Of a stretch of DNA of 39,091 bases, positions 6,738 to 14,725 are shown in pieces; position 1 is the first letter of the stretch; each line of letters begins with the position of its first letter. This DNA is from a bacterium. Lineage in GTDB: Bacteria; Patescibacteriota; Saccharimonadia; Saccharimonadales; UBA4665. A program made the position numbers and the translations under genes. Under the pieces are notes generated by a model that worked only from the letters and a program-made list of their open reading frames with translations, ran no database searches and was not told where the DNA came from. Where the stretch lies: positions 1-39,091 of the forward strand of contig JAJZCD010000008.1 of assembly GCA_021851735.1 (NCBI GenBank). The letters are read 5' to 3'.

Positions 6738-7050
6738 AGATTCATCTCTGATATATCGACTACTGTGCAGTATTAGAATAGATTTACCTATTTTTTGCTG
6801 CGCAAAGCGTATAACAGGGATCAATTATAGCAGTATTTACCACATCCTGTAAAGTAAAAAACTGTGACACTTAATTACGGCTTGTGTATTACTAATGATA
6901 GCCTGTCGGTTCTATGGTCTTTACCGTCCCAATCTCCGTCTTTGCTATGTGTAGCGCCCTCCTAGGAACTACTGCATGACGGTACTCCGCACAATGCGTC
7001 AGGATGGTGTACCTAACCACTCAAACGAGTTATGTTGCTGCAAGGCTTAA
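6738..7050. other. 313-nt region between the 7.05 kb gene and infA
   Basis: It holds the infA promoter and leader. In the remaining stretch (6854-7050) I see no ORF, RNA gene or clear terminator for the upstream gene. Confidence 0.6.
6824..6853 (-). promoter_or_regulatory. Promoter of infA and the downstream ribosomal genes
   Basis: Read on the minus strand: TTTACA, 18 nt, TATAAT. Transcription should start near 6818, leaving about 80 nt before the infA ATG. Confidence 0.8.
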
Positions 7051-7557
7051 TCACGAGCAAACACCCAATGAGCTTGGTATAGCGTATTTATTGGCTATAT
7101 TGCTAGGTATACACCCCTGCCCAACCCAAATTACAGTCCATGACGAGCCTTCTGCCTTTGCTACCCCCCAACCATTTGTAGACATCTCGCGGCCATAAAA
7201 AATTCCGGACATTTGTAGCCCCGTTTTGACGAAGCCAGGAGCTATGCTGTCCGTATTCGGGATAAGTGTACAATTTGTATCTTGTCTCAAATCATTGCGA
7301 CAGTACTTTTGTACGATCGCATTAGCTTGTGTTGTTTCGCTAGTGGTAGGCAGCGACGTCGTAGCCGGGCTACTGGCTGAATTACTTGTCGTTCCGGCCG
7401 TTGTGTTGATTGGGTTCGGGTTAGCGACCGGATGGCTATTCGCATGTATTGCGAAACCGACGATCGCAGCAAGCGCAAACGGTAACAAAAAGCCAATCAA
7501 TGCAGGCCGGGTAAAGCCACGCGAACGAGCGGCACTGCAATAGTGAGTACGATCCAT
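7051..7557 (-). CDS. Membrane-anchored extracellular protein with Ser/Thr-rich stalk, unknown
   Basis: The 168-residue product has a short basic N-terminus, one hydrophobic helix (about 18-39), a low-complexity Thr/Ser/Ala/Pro stalk (about 45-77) and a small ectodomain (about 80-168) with four cysteines (86, 96, 149, 167) that could form two disulfides. This suggests an N-in, C-out surface protein. It occupies the place between secY and infA where many bacteria keep adk and map. A promoter (TTGCAC, 18 nt, TATGCT) ends 6 nt before the ATG, so the mRNA appears leaderless; a TTG start at 7593 is possible but overlaps the -35 box. I do not recognise the ectodomain. Confidence 0.65.
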   Translation of the reverse strand: MDRTHYCSAARSRGFTRPALIGFLLPFALAAIVGFAIHANSHPVANPNPINTTAGTTSNSASSPATTSLPTTSETTQANAIVQKYCRNDLRQDTNCTLIPNTDSIAPGFVKTGLQMSGIFYGREMSTNGWGVAKAEGSSWTVIWVGQGCIPSNIANKYAIPSSLGVCS

Positions 7558-7563
7558 ACATGT

Positions 7564-7593
7564 AGCATAAGGAAAACTATCCCGTCTGTGCAA
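7564..7593 (-). promoter_or_regulatory. Promoter for the anchored surface protein
   Basis: On the minus strand TTGCAC and TATGCT are 18 nt apart; only six bases (acatgt) separate the -10 box from the ATG at 7557. Confidence 0.6.
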
Positions 7594-7760
7594 CTACTAA
7601 AGGGTTGCTACGCTGTTACATTGTTCAAAACACTGCACTCCTAGCGCTGTAATGGATTGCGTCCGACAATTCCAAGAGCAGAACAACGGGTGCACATAGG
7701 TGGCTTGTAGTTGACTCATAGCTTTGGGTCTCGTGTGTGTATTGACGAGGTGTATGGCTA

Positions 7761-9275
7761 TTACCTGTTTGCGGTAGCGTTAGCCTTGTGATTAGTGAGC
7801 ATTCGCAAGCCACGTTTCTTACGTTCTGGCTGCTTGCCGGATGCCGTGTCGCTGCCGCTGTCATAAAAGAAATCGTCACTTTCATATTGATCGTACGTTA
7901 CCATGAGTGCCCGCGACTCAACTGCACGGAGTGTCTCAAGTGATACGGATACCAAGATCAGTACGCTGGTTCCTCCAATAGCAACATTAGTAGCTAAAAA
8001 TATCTGGGCAATGATAGGCAGTAGCGCTAATAAACCAAGTGCAAGGGCGCCAAACAACGTGAGCCGATTGACTGTACGGCTCAGATGCTTTTCGGTTGTT
8101 AAGCCGCTGCGTACACCTTCAATGAAACCACCCTGCTTCTGGAGGTTTTCGGCAATTTCCTTGCTGTTAAAGGTCACGCTGGTATAGAAGAACGTGAAGA
8201 TGAACACGAGTAAGAAATATGTTGTTGGGTAAATGTATGCTTGCCAACCGCCGGTTGCGAACGTTGATGCCGATGGGCTTTGGAACCATGCTACTAAATT
8301 TGAACCTAGATGCTGTAGGTGTACGTTATGATTACTGGTAAGTATTTGTCCTACAAAACTTGGGACGCTCAAGAATGCAACCGCAAAGATGATCGGTACA
8401 ACGCCGGCAGTAATAAGTTTAACCGGTAAAACGGTTGTCACTCCGCCGTATGCTCGGTTGCCCTGTACGCGTTTAGCGTAGTTCACTGTAATGCGCCTGG
8501 CTGCTTCGTTAAGCATAACTACGATCCACGTTACGATTAAGACTGATACAAGTATAATGAGCGCATACCAAAAGGAGCGTTCGTTAATGGGTAGTGCATA
8601 ACCAAAAATGTGCCACCTGTTAGTTTTATCGTACACACTGCCCGCAATGCTACTAACCGTAGTTGGCAATTGGCTCACGATACCAACTGTAATAATCAGC
8701 GATATACCGTTACCGACTGATTTCTCCGTAACCAATTCGCCCAGCCACATTAATAGCATTGAGCCGCCCGTTAGTGCAGCTATCATGAGCACCCACTGCA
8801 TAATAGATGTGTTGGCGGTTATGTTCCCAATACCACCGATCTGTTCAGCTTGTTGTCGCACTAAATAGATTGCTCCAACGGATTGTATGATGGCTAATGG
8901 CAATGTCAGCAGGCGTGTGTACTGATTGATCTTCTTTTGGCCGGATTCGCCCTCGTTATGCAATGCCTCGAGCTTTGGTATTGCCTTGGTGAGCAGTTGC
9001 ATGATAATACTAGCGTTAATGTAAGGGCCCAACCCCGCAATCATAATTGAAAAGTTCGCCAGGGCGCCTCCTGAGAGTATGTTAATAAAATTGAGCAGCT
9101 GAGGGCTGTTATTAGTAAACAAGTTTTGTAGAACTTGTTTTAATGTCTCAGGATTGCTGAGTGGTATCGGGATGTGTGCCAATATGCGGAACACTAATAG
9201 TATGCCAAGTACTGCCAAGATGCGGTTACGCATATCTGGCTGTGCCAAACTGCGCGCAATGATTTTCCAATTCAC
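7761..9275 (-). CDS. secY: Protein translocase subunit SecY
   Basis: SecY forms the protein-conducting channel of the cell membrane. The 504-residue protein has ten predicted membrane helices, the plug-region signature SGGALANFSIMIAGLGPYINASIIMQLL, and conserved cytoplasmic loops including the GQKKINQYTR segment and the EIAENLQKQGGFIEGVRSG loop. It is about 60 residues longer than E. coli SecY, partly through a hydrophilic tail (last 45 residues, Asp/Ser then Lys/Arg-rich). The start is GTG. It is separated from rplO by a terminator and has its own promoter, so it is not simply part of the spc operon. Confidence 0.96.
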   Translation of the reverse strand: MNWKIIARSLAQPDMRNRILAVLGILLVFRILAHIPIPLSNPETLKQVLQNLFTNNSPQLLNFINILSGGALANFSIMIAGLGPYINASIIMQLLTKAIPKLEALHNEGESGQKKINQYTRLLTLPLAIIQSVGAIYLVRQQAEQIGGIGNITANTSIMQWVLMIAALTGGSMLLMWLGELVTEKSVGNGISLIITVGIVSQLPTTVSSIAGSVYDKTNRWHIFGYALPINERSFWYALIILVSVLIVTWIVVMLNEAARRITVNYAKRVQGNRAYGGVTTVLPVKLITAGVVPIIFAVAFLSVPSFVGQILTSNHNVHLQHLGSNLVAWFQSPSASTFATGGWQAYIYPTTYFLLVFIFTFFYTSVTFNSKEIAENLQKQGGFIEGVRSGLTTEKHLSRTVNRLTLFGALALGLLALLPIIAQIFLATNVAIGGTSVLILVSVSLETLRAVESRALMVTYDQYESDDFFYDSGSDTASGKQPERKKRGLRMLTNHKANATANR

Positions 9276-9312
9276 CTTATTTCCCTTTTCATGAAGTTCA
9301 AATCTGCATATG

Positions 9313-9341
9313 AGTATACAGGGGCGACTATAGTTCGTAAA
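9313..9341 (-). promoter_or_regulatory. secY promoter
   Basis: Minus strand TTTACG, 17 nt, TATACT, about 38 nt before the GTG start. The -35 box lies within the left part of an inverted repeat at 9332-9353. Confidence 0.7.
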
Positions 9342-9353
9342 GTAGCACGAACT
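9332..9353. promoter_or_regulatory. Inverted repeat over the secY -35 box (possible operator)
   Basis: AGTTCGT and ACGAACT are perfect 7-bp arms 8 nt apart, overlapping the -35 hexamer. A second repeat, ACGATT/AATCGT, is at 9384-9403. Either could bind a regulator; no known operator consensus fits. Confidence 0.4.
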
Positions 9354-9502
9354 GCATGATGCATTCTACGAGTCTATGTGACTACGATTTTCCGCAGAAT
9401 CGTTTGTAATTTTGGGTTGTTCGTCGCAAACACATATGACCTTATAGTTTACAACCATAGCAATTTACGCGCAGTATCACGCTTACCCGTTACTAAAATA
9501 TA

Positions 9503-9530
9503 CTAAAAGCCCCTGGAATGGGGCCTTTAG
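9503..9530 (-). terminator. Terminator after rplO
   Basis: An 11-bp stem (CTAAAGGCCCC with GGGGCTTTTAG) with a 6-nt loop lies 18 nt beyond the rplO stop. It closes the rplC-to-rplO unit before secY. Confidence 0.85.
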
Positions 9531-9547
9531 TTGCGGAAATATCTCTG

Positions 9548-10012
9548 CTACGCTTCAGTTTTTGTAGCAGGTCGCATAGCTCGTGGAACAACTTTAAAAT
9601 CACCACCTGCCTTCTGGACTGCTTCTATAGCGGTTGCGCTGGCTGCTTGCAGCTCTACAGCCACCTTCTTGGTAACGTCGCCGCGCTTAAGCAGCTTAAC
9701 CCGCACGTAGGGGCTGCTTACCAGGCCACTATCTGCCAGAGTCTGATTGTTGACCTTGGCACCAACTTGGTCAAGCTGATCAGTAAAGACATTCTCAGCT
9801 TTGACACGTAAAGAGCGAAAGCCGTGTAGCTTTGGCAAACGTTGCATAAGTGGGTTCTGACCGCCTTCGAACCCGGGACGTTTGCGTGAACCGGTGCGAG
9901 CGCCTTGACCTTTGGTACCACGCCCAGCAGTCTTACCTCTACCCGCCGCAATACCACGTCCCACGCGCTTGCGGTTTTTAGATGCAACCGGTTGTAACTC
10001 GTGATACTTCAT
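9548..10012 (-). CDS. rplO: 50S ribosomal protein L15
   Basis: L15 is a late-assembly large-subunit protein. The 154-residue product has the glycine-rich N-terminus (RVGRGIAAGRGKTAGRGTKGQ; GSRKRPGFEGGQNPLMQRLPK) and the C-terminal beta domain. Its start overlaps the rpsE stop, leaving no room for rpmD (L30), which normally sits here. It is the last gene before a terminator. Confidence 0.97.
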   Translation of the reverse strand: MKYHELQPVASKNRKRVGRGIAAGRGKTAGRGTKGQGARTGSRKRPGFEGGQNPLMQRLPKLHGFRSLRVKAENVFTDQLDQVGAKVNNQTLADSGLVSSPYVRVKLLKRGDVTKKVAVELQAASATAIEAVQKAGGDFKVVPRAMRPATKTEA

Positions 10013-10605
10013 TACTTCTTCTCCTTGTTGGCTGGAGTTTTCTTACTCTGCGTTTTTGTGGTCTCATGCTTTGTGGTTATCCACTCTTTACTAGGTCGTA
10101 GGCTCTCAAGTGCTTGTATAGTAGCGTAGGCTGTATTTGCCTTATTGGTCGACCCAAGTGACTTAGATAATACGTTACTGACGCCGGCGACTTCCAATAT
10201 AGTCCGCACTACGCCGCCAGCGATCAAGCCGGTGCCTGCGCTAGCAGGCTTGATGAAGATGTGAGCACCACCAACCTTACCCTCAGCATCGTGGGGTAAC
10301 GTTCCTTTATATAGGCTAATGTCGGTCATGTGCTTTTTAGCGACTTCCGTGGCTTTTGTGACGGCCGTTGTAACATCAGCACCTTTGGCGATGCCAATGC
10401 CGATCTTACCTTTGTGATTACCTGCGACAACTAGTGCGCGGAAGCGAAAGCGTCGGCCGCCTTTTACGACACGAGCGACACGATCGATGTGGACAATGCG
10501 CTCGTCAAACTCCTTCTTTTCTTCTGGAGCAGAGGCGCGTCCATCACGAGGTCGACGTGATGCGCGAGCATTAGCTGGAGCTGCCTGAGTGTTTGCTTGA
10601 GCCAT
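10012..10605 (-). CDS. rpsE: 30S ribosomal protein S5
   Basis: S5 lies at the mRNA entry channel and helps decoding fidelity. The 197-residue protein has the double-stranded RNA-binding-like domain (ERIVHIDRVARVVKGGRRFRF, ALVVAGNHKGKIGIGIAKG) and the C-terminal VFIKPASAGTGLIAGGVVRTILEVAGV region. It is longer than the E. coli form, with about 30 extra residues at the N-terminus and a Lys/Thr-rich tail. It starts 2 nt after the rplR stop. Confidence 0.97.
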   Translation of the reverse strand: MAQANTQAAPANARASRRPRDGRASAPEEKKEFDERIVHIDRVARVVKGGRRFRFRALVVAGNHKGKIGIGIAKGADVTTAVTKATEVAKKHMTDISLYKGTLPHDAEGKVGGAHIFIKPASAGTGLIAGGVVRTILEVAGVSNVLSKSLGSTNKANTAYATIQALESLRPSKEWITTKHETTKTQSKKTPANKEKK

Positions 10606-10607
10606 AT

Positions 10608-10964
10608 CTAAAACTTAAGTCCTTTCTCGCGGGCAGCCTCGGCCAGCGCCTTAATACGGCCATGGTATTTACGACCACCACGATCAAATACGACCGTGTT
10701 TACCTTTATATTCTTCGCCTTGCTGGCAATCTCAGAACCTGCCCAAGCGGCCTTTTCGGTCAATGGACCAACAGCCGCTTTCTGTCCAATAGTAGATACG
10801 GCTGCCAGCGTTTTATGTGTCGTATCGTCGATGAGTTGCGCGCTAACGTGGCGGCCACTCACGAACACGCTTAGACGAGGGCGCTCAGGAGTGCCAGATA
10901 CAACGCTGCGGATGCGCTTCTTACGTTGTAGGCGATTCTTGAGTTTCAGTGTTAGACCACTCAT
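10608..10964 (-). CDS. rplR: 50S ribosomal protein L18
   Basis: L18 binds 5S rRNA and joins it to the large subunit. From the ATG at 10964 (MSGLTLKLKNRLQRKKRIR) it is 118 residues, the normal length, with the PERPRLSVFVSGRHVSAQLIDD block and the terminal FDRGGRKYHGRIKALAEAAREKGLKF. The AAGGATAAG upstream lies inside the rplF end. An extension to 11018 would overlap rplF and is rejected. Confidence 0.96.
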   Translation of the reverse strand: MSGLTLKLKNRLQRKKRIRSVVSGTPERPRLSVFVSGRHVSAQLIDDTTHKTLAAVSTIGQKAAVGPLTEKAAWAGSEIASKAKNIKVNTVVFDRGGRKYHGRIKALAEAAREKGLKF

Positions 10965-10965
10965 A

Positions 10966-11505
10966 CTACTTATCCTTTCCTGACTTGCCGGCCTTACGGA
11001 TAATGCGCTCGCCAGCATATTTAATACCCTTGCCCTTGTATGGTTCTGGCTTTTTCAGAGAACGAATTTCGGCAGCAACCTGGCCTACCTGTTGCTTGTC
11101 AATGCCGGCAACGGTAATTTTAGTCTGCTCGACCGTAGCAGTAATGCCCTGCGGTACGTGATAGATAACTTCATGGCTGAAACCCAGGTTCATCTTTAGA
11201 TCCTGACCGGCAAGTGCAACACGAAAACCAACGCCGTTAATCTCCAGTTGTTTACTAAAGCCAGTGCTGACGCCCGTAACCATATTATTTACTAGCGCAC
11301 GCATCAGTCCATGCTTGGCACGTACTTTTGGTTCGTCGCTACTTCGAGAAACCATAACTTGGGTACCTTCTTGAGTTACGGTGATCTCCGGCATCGTAAA
11401 CTGTGTGAGTGTTCCTTTGGGCCCTGCGACCGTTATAGTGTCAGGGTCGACAGTGATTGTCACGCCGTTTGGGATGTCAATTGGCAGTTTTCCTACTCGA
11501 CTCAT
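10966..11505 (-). CDS. rplF: 50S ribosomal protein L6
   Basis: L6 sits near the factor-binding stalk. The 179-residue protein shows the duplicated L6 fold: MSRVGKLPIDIPNGVTITV at the start and the signature PEPYKGKGIKYAGERIIRKAGK at the end. A 106-nt gap separates it from rpsH. Unlike other gaps in this cluster, that gap contains no spanning ORF; it has a GCACG/CGTGC hairpin and an orphan AAAGGAG after the rpsH stop. Confidence 0.97.
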   Translation of the reverse strand: MSRVGKLPIDIPNGVTITVDPDTITVAGPKGTLTQFTMPEITVTQEGTQVMVSRSSDEPKVRAKHGLMRALVNNMVTGVSTGFSKQLEINGVGFRVALAGQDLKMNLGFSHEVIYHVPQGITATVEQTKITVAGIDKQQVGQVAAEIRSLKKPEPYKGKGIKYAGERIIRKAGKSGKDK

Positions 11506-11611
11506 ATGTTCCTTTCAGTCACAAAGTTACAAACTGTGAATTAAGGTGATTTGCACGATGTACCGTGCATTCTTCCTTGATTCGTGTCTCTAACTCGTGA
11601 CGCTCCTTTCT

Positions 11612-12013
11612 TTAATATACGCTTGCGATTAGTTCACCGCCAAGGCCTGCAGACTTGGCTTCTTTACCAGTCATTAGTCCTTTGCTCGTTGAAACTATCA
11701 CCATACCGCGGCCGCGCTTAATAGTTGGTATGTCTTTGGCGGCGCTGTAATAGCGACGGCCCGGTTTGCTTAAGCGCTTGATTTCGGTAATGTGGGCATT
11801 GGCGTTTTCTGCGTTAATGACAATGTGTAATTGCTTTCCAACGCTCAACTCAGTGACGCTTACCGCGTCAATAAAGCCATTAGCCTGTAGTGAACGTGCA
11901 ACTGCTTCTTTGATGTTACTGTGTGGCAGGCTGATCTCATGTTTTCGTACATTTATAGCGTTACGGATACGGGTCAGCATGTCTGCTATTGGATCGGTTG
12001 TAGTTACGCTCAT
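11612..12013 (-). CDS. rpsH: 30S ribosomal protein S8
   Basis: S8 binds 16S rRNA helix 21 and is the spc-operon repressor in E. coli. The 133-residue product has DPIADMLTRIRNAINVRKHEISLPHSNIKEAVA at the N-terminus and the conserved STSKGLMTGKEAKSAGLGGELIASVY end. It begins 4 nt after the rpsN stop. Confidence 0.97.
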   Translation of the reverse strand: MSVTTTDPIADMLTRIRNAINVRKHEISLPHSNIKEAVARSLQANGFIDAVSVTELSVGKQLHIVINAENANAHITEIKRLSKPGRRYYSAAKDIPTIKRGRGMVIVSTSKGLMTGKEAKSAGLGGELIASVY

Positions 12014-12017
12014 CTTC

Positions 12018-12287
12018 TTACCAGCTCGCTTTCGTTACACCGGGTATTTCACCCTTACTTGCATGTTCGCGGAATGAGATACGGTTGAGGCCGAATTGAC
12101 GCATGTAAGCGCGCGGACGGCCAGTTTCTACGCATCGATTCTTCCAACGTGTCGGCGATGAGTTGCGTGGCAACTTCGCTAGACCTTCGTAATCACCAAG
12201 CTCTTTTAGCTCTGCGCGCTTTGCTGCATATTTTTGAATCATTTTTTGTCGCTTTAAATCGCGAGCGACAGCTGATTTCTTAGCCAT
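12018..12287 (-). CDS. rpsN: 30S ribosomal protein S14, zinc-free long form
   Basis: The 89-residue S14 is of the long, cysteine-poor type ([52 protein letters not shown]) and lacks the paired CxxC of zinc S14. The start at 12287 has AAAGGAG upstream and matches the family; an upstream ATG at 12317 overlaps a hidden ORF and is rejected. The ATG overlaps the stop of that 30-codon ORF. Confidence 0.96.
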   Translation of the reverse strand: MAKKSAVARDLKRQKMIQKYAAKRAELKELGDYEGLAKLPRNSSPTRWKNRCVETGRPRAYMRQFGLNRISFREHASKGEIPGVTKASW

Positions 12288-12379
12288 TAGGCAACTCCTT
12301 TCTGGGATACCGCGCAATCACCATATGCCATGTTTGCACGTCGGTTACTAGCACTCTTACCGGCCACTACCTCGATCAT
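12287..12379 (-). CDS. Hidden small ORF between rplE and rpsN (30 aa)
   Basis: Its ATG overlaps the rplE stop (TAATG) with AAGGAG upstream, and its TAA overlaps the rpsN ATG (TAATG). Thirty codons fill the gap exactly. The product starts [16 protein letters not shown] and ends SQKGVA; AAA-GGA-GTT at the end is also the rpsN ribosome binding site. No known domain is visible. Confidence 0.65.
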   Translation of the reverse strand: MIEVVAGKSASNRRANMAYGDCAVSQKGVA

Positions 12380-12957
12380 TATTTGTGCTCCTTTTCGAAC
12401 GGCATACCAAGCTTTGCTAGTAGTGCCTTACTGTGCTCGCGGCTTTGGCTCCTCACGACAAATACTGCTTGCATACCGTGCGGTGTAGTGGTTTCTTCAA
12501 AAGTTAATTCTGGGAATACAGACTGGTCAGTTAACCCGATACTGTAGTTGCCTTGTTTGTCGAAGGCTTTGAGTGATACACCATGGAAGTCGCGTAGACG
12601 TGGTAGCACGATATTAAGCAATCGGTCCATGAATTCATACATACGATCACCTCGTAATGTCAACTTCAGGCCTATCATGTTACCTTCACGTAGTTTAAAC
12701 CCCGCAATCGAGTTCTTGGCGACCGTCTCAACTGGTTCTTGTCCGGTTATTTTCCGTAGCGTATTCTTAGCGGTCTCAATAGTCTTCTTATCGTCTTTAG
12801 CACGTCCAAGACCGACGTTGACAACGATTTTCTCTAATCGAGGTACCTGGTGTACGTTTTCCAGACCTAACTCTTGTTGCAGCTCGGCAGTGAACTTGGT
12901 GGTGTAAGCGCTGCGGAGACGGGCGACATATGTAGGCTCATTCTTAACGGCGGCCAT
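12379..12957 (-). CDS. rplE: 50S ribosomal protein L5
   Basis: L5 binds 5S rRNA and forms a bridge to the small-subunit head. The 192-residue protein includes VHQVPRLEKIVVNVGLG, the TGQEPVETVAKNSIAGFKLREG segment, LRGDRMYEFMDRLLNIVLPRLRDFHG and NYSIGLTDQSVFPE, all standard. Its ATG overlaps the rplX stop. Confidence 0.97.
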   Translation of the reverse strand: MAAVKNEPTYVARLRSAYTTKFTAELQQELGLENVHQVPRLEKIVVNVGLGRAKDDKKTIETAKNTLRKITGQEPVETVAKNSIAGFKLREGNMIGLKLTLRGDRMYEFMDRLLNIVLPRLRDFHGVSLKAFDKQGNYSIGLTDQSVFPELTFEETTTPHGMQAVFVVRSQSREHSKALLAKLGMPFEKEHK

Positions 12958-13307
12958 TATTTTATCTCCTTTCCGCTCGCTTTGTAGATGCGCGTTTTGT
13001 TACCATCGCTATCAAGCTTGTATCCGATACGAGTCGGTCGTTTGCTCGTTGGGTCGACAATAGCAACTTTACTGACCCAAATTGGTTTGGTCATCTCAAT
13101 GATGCCGCCTTGAGGGTATGTACGGTTAGGCTTGACGTGTTTCTTAACTATGTTAATACCTTCGACAGTGACCTTGTTCTCTTGTGGATGAGTTGCGACA
13201 ACCTTACCAGTTTTGCCCTTATACTTACCGGTGGTAACCTGTACGGTGTCGCCTTTCTTTAAACGGATCTTGTATGTCTTATTTGACTTTTGACTACTAA
13301 CGCTCAT
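12957..13307 (-). CDS. rplX: 50S ribosomal protein L24
   Basis: L24 initiates large-subunit assembly. The 116-residue product has the KOW motif (KKGDTVQVTTGKYKGKTGKV, about 17-36), EGINIVKKHVKPNRTYPQGGI and the C-terminal VDPTSKRPTRIGYKLDSDGNKTRI. It overlaps rplN by one base at its start. Confidence 0.97.
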   Translation of the reverse strand: MSVSSQKSNKTYKIRLKKGDTVQVTTGKYKGKTGKVVATHPQENKVTVEGINIVKKHVKPNRTYPQGGIIEMTKPIWVSKVAIVDPTSKRPTRIGYKLDSDGNKTRIYKASGKEIK

Positions 13308-13675
13308 TATAGTACCTCCGGTGCAAGGCTGACGATCTTCGCATAACCTAGGTCGCGCAGTTCACGAGGAACGGGACCGAAGATACGAGTTGCGCGCGGT
13401 TGCTTATCGTCGCCAATAATAACCGCTGCATTATCGTCAAACTTAATGGTGCTGCCGTCCGGTCGAGCGATCTCCTTTTGGGTACGGACAACCACCGCCT
13501 TGACTACACTTTTCTTCTTTACCGTGCCAGTTGGGCTGGCCTCTTTGACCGTAGCAACGATAATATCGCCAACCTTAGCATAGCGACGACGTGTGCCGCC
13601 AAGTACACGTATACACAATATCTCCTTGGCGCCGCTGTTGTCACACACGTTTAACCGGGTTTCTTGTTGTATCAT
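13307..13675 (-). CDS. rplN: 50S ribosomal protein L14
   Basis: L14 contacts the small subunit and is the docking site of silencing factor RsfS. At 122 residues it matches the family length, with [40 protein letters not shown], and the ending [26 protein letters not shown]. It overlaps the rpsQ end by 4 nt (ATGA type). Confidence 0.98.
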   Translation of the reverse strand: MIQQETRLNVCDNSGAKEILCIRVLGGTRRRYAKVGDIIVATVKEASPTGTVKKKSVVKAVVVRTQKEIARPDGSTIKFDDNAAVIIGDDKQPRATRIFGPVPRELRDLGYAKIVSLAPEVL

Positions 13676-13974
13676 TGCTTAGGCTCCTTTTCGGCAGTGC
13701 CAGGTGCCTCTGGATCAGCTTCAACATGCTTAACGCCAGCTCGCTCCACAATCTGTGTTAGCTTGTGACTCTTGCGTTTGCTGATTGGGCGGGTCTCCGT
13801 GATAACAACTGTATCACCGACGTTCGCTTCATTGCTTTCATCGTGGGCAATGAATTTCTTACTAACCGTATACTGTTTACGATATAACGGGTGGGTCTTG
13901 CGTTCACGTACAAGCACGACGATGGTCTTGTCGGCCTTGTCGCTCGCAACGATGCCCGTAATTGACTTTGCCAT
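13672..13974 (-). CDS. rpsQ: 30S ribosomal protein S17
   Basis: S17 is a primary 16S-binding OB-fold protein. From the ATG at 13974 ([20 protein letters not shown]) it has 100 residues, with [43 protein letters not shown] and an extra acidic tail of about 15 residues. The start overlaps the stop of a hidden 45-codon ORF, with GGAGGTG upstream; the frame extension to 14055 lies inside that ORF and is rejected. Confidence 0.96.
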   Translation of the reverse strand: MAKSITGIVASDKADKTIVVLVRERKTHPLYRKQYTVSKKFIAHDESNEANVGDTVVITETRPISKRKSHKLTQIVERAGVKHVEADPEAPGTAEKEPKQ

Positions 13975-14111
13975 TACTGTACACCTCCGGCCTTTGCTAG
14001 CCCATGACCTGAAACCTGCACTACTGCTGTAGCTCGTGACATGCAGCGGCTGCATGCTACAGGATAATGGCTAGTAACAGGTGACAGGGTAATGGATGAT
14101 AGGTTACTCAT
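13974..14111 (-). CDS. Hidden small ORF between rpmC and rpsQ (45 aa), CxxC motif
   Basis: The ATG overlaps the rpmC stop (TAATG) behind AAAGGAG, and the TAA overlaps the rpsQ ATG. All 138 nt of the gap are one open frame. The product is Ser/Ala/Val-rich, starts [12 protein letters not shown], has a C-S-R-C motif at 20-23 and ends [15 protein letters not shown] near the end is the rpsQ binding site. The mRNA includes a perfect palindromic hairpin (CATGCA-GCGGC-TGCATG, 14040-14056). It is the longest hidden ORF of the set. Confidence 0.65.
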   Translation of the reverse strand: MSNLSSITLSPVTSHYPVACSRCMSRATAVVQVSGHGLAKAGGVQ

Positions 14112-14311
14112 TACTTTGTCTCCTTTACAAGTTGTTCACTGAGTACGGTGAGCATCCGTGCCAAATCCTTACGCTTGTTACGTACAGCTCGCAAGTTTTG
14201 GTGATCGCCCATGTAGATGTGGCGTTTTAGCTCTGCAATTTCGTCACGAAGTTTCGTGGTTTCTTCGGCTAGCTCTGCAGTTGAAAGCTTCCGGATATCT
14301 GTAATCTTCAT
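14111..14311 (-). CDS. rpmC: 50S ribosomal protein L29
   Basis: L29 is a two-helix protein at the tunnel exit. The 66-residue sequence starts [29 protein letters not shown] and contains [19 protein letters not shown], a full-length L29. It overlaps the rplP stop by 4 nt. Confidence 0.96.
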   Translation of the reverse strand: MKITDIRKLSTAELAEETTKLRDEIAELKRHIYMGDHQNLRAVRNKRKDLARMLTVLSEQLVKETK

Positions 14312-14724
14312 CGTGCCTCCTCCCTAACCAGGAATTTGGTTTTGACTGGTAGCTTGTGGCTTGCTAGACGCATGGCCTCACGAGCTACCTCTTCACTTAC
14401 GCCCTGCATTTCAAACATGATGGTGCCTGGTCGAACCTTGGCTGCAAAGAATTCTGGTGACCCCTTACCGCTTCCCATCTTGACGTCCAACGGCTTACGA
14501 GTTACGGGCGTGTGTGGGAAAATGCGAATCCAAATTTTACCGCCACGTTTGATGTATCTTGTCATCGCCTGTCGAGCTGCTTCTATCTGGCGGCTTGTAA
14601 TACGTTCGCGTCCTTGGGCTTGCAGTGCATAATCGCCGAAAGCAATATAGTTACCACTGGTAGCTACGCCACGAATCTTACCCTTACGGACTTTGCGGAA
14701 TTTCGTACGTTTCGGAAGTAACAT
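14308..14724 (-). CDS. rplP: 50S ribosomal protein L16
   Basis: L16 organises the tRNA-binding region of the large subunit. From [19 protein letters not shown] it is 138 residues, the normal size, with [38 protein letters not shown] and [18 protein letters not shown]. The start at 14724 has GGGG upstream inside rpsC; the frame extension to 14877 would overlap rpsC by about 150 nt and is rejected. Confidence 0.97.
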   Translation of the reverse strand: MLLPKRTKFRKVRKGKIRGVATSGNYIAFGDYALQAQGRERITSRQIEAARQAMTRYIKRGGKIWIRIFPHTPVTRKPLDVKMGSGKGSPEFFAAKVRPGTIMFEMQGVSEEVAREAMRLASHKLPVKTKFLVREEAR

Positions 14725-14725
14725 G

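Noticed and set aside
7597-7719. 40-codon minus-strand frame with two CxxxC motifs
   Set aside because: The twin CX3C pattern is attractive, but there is no Shine-Dalgarno sequence, no close promoter and no overlap with neighbours.
7625-7885. 86-codon frame overlapping the secY end
   Set aside because: It overlaps the secY C-terminus in another frame and has no initiation signal.
11506-11611. rpsH-rplF gap tested for a hidden ORF
   Set aside because: Stops interrupt every frame leading to the rplF start; only an 8-codon frame and a hairpin are present, so it does not join the microORF set.
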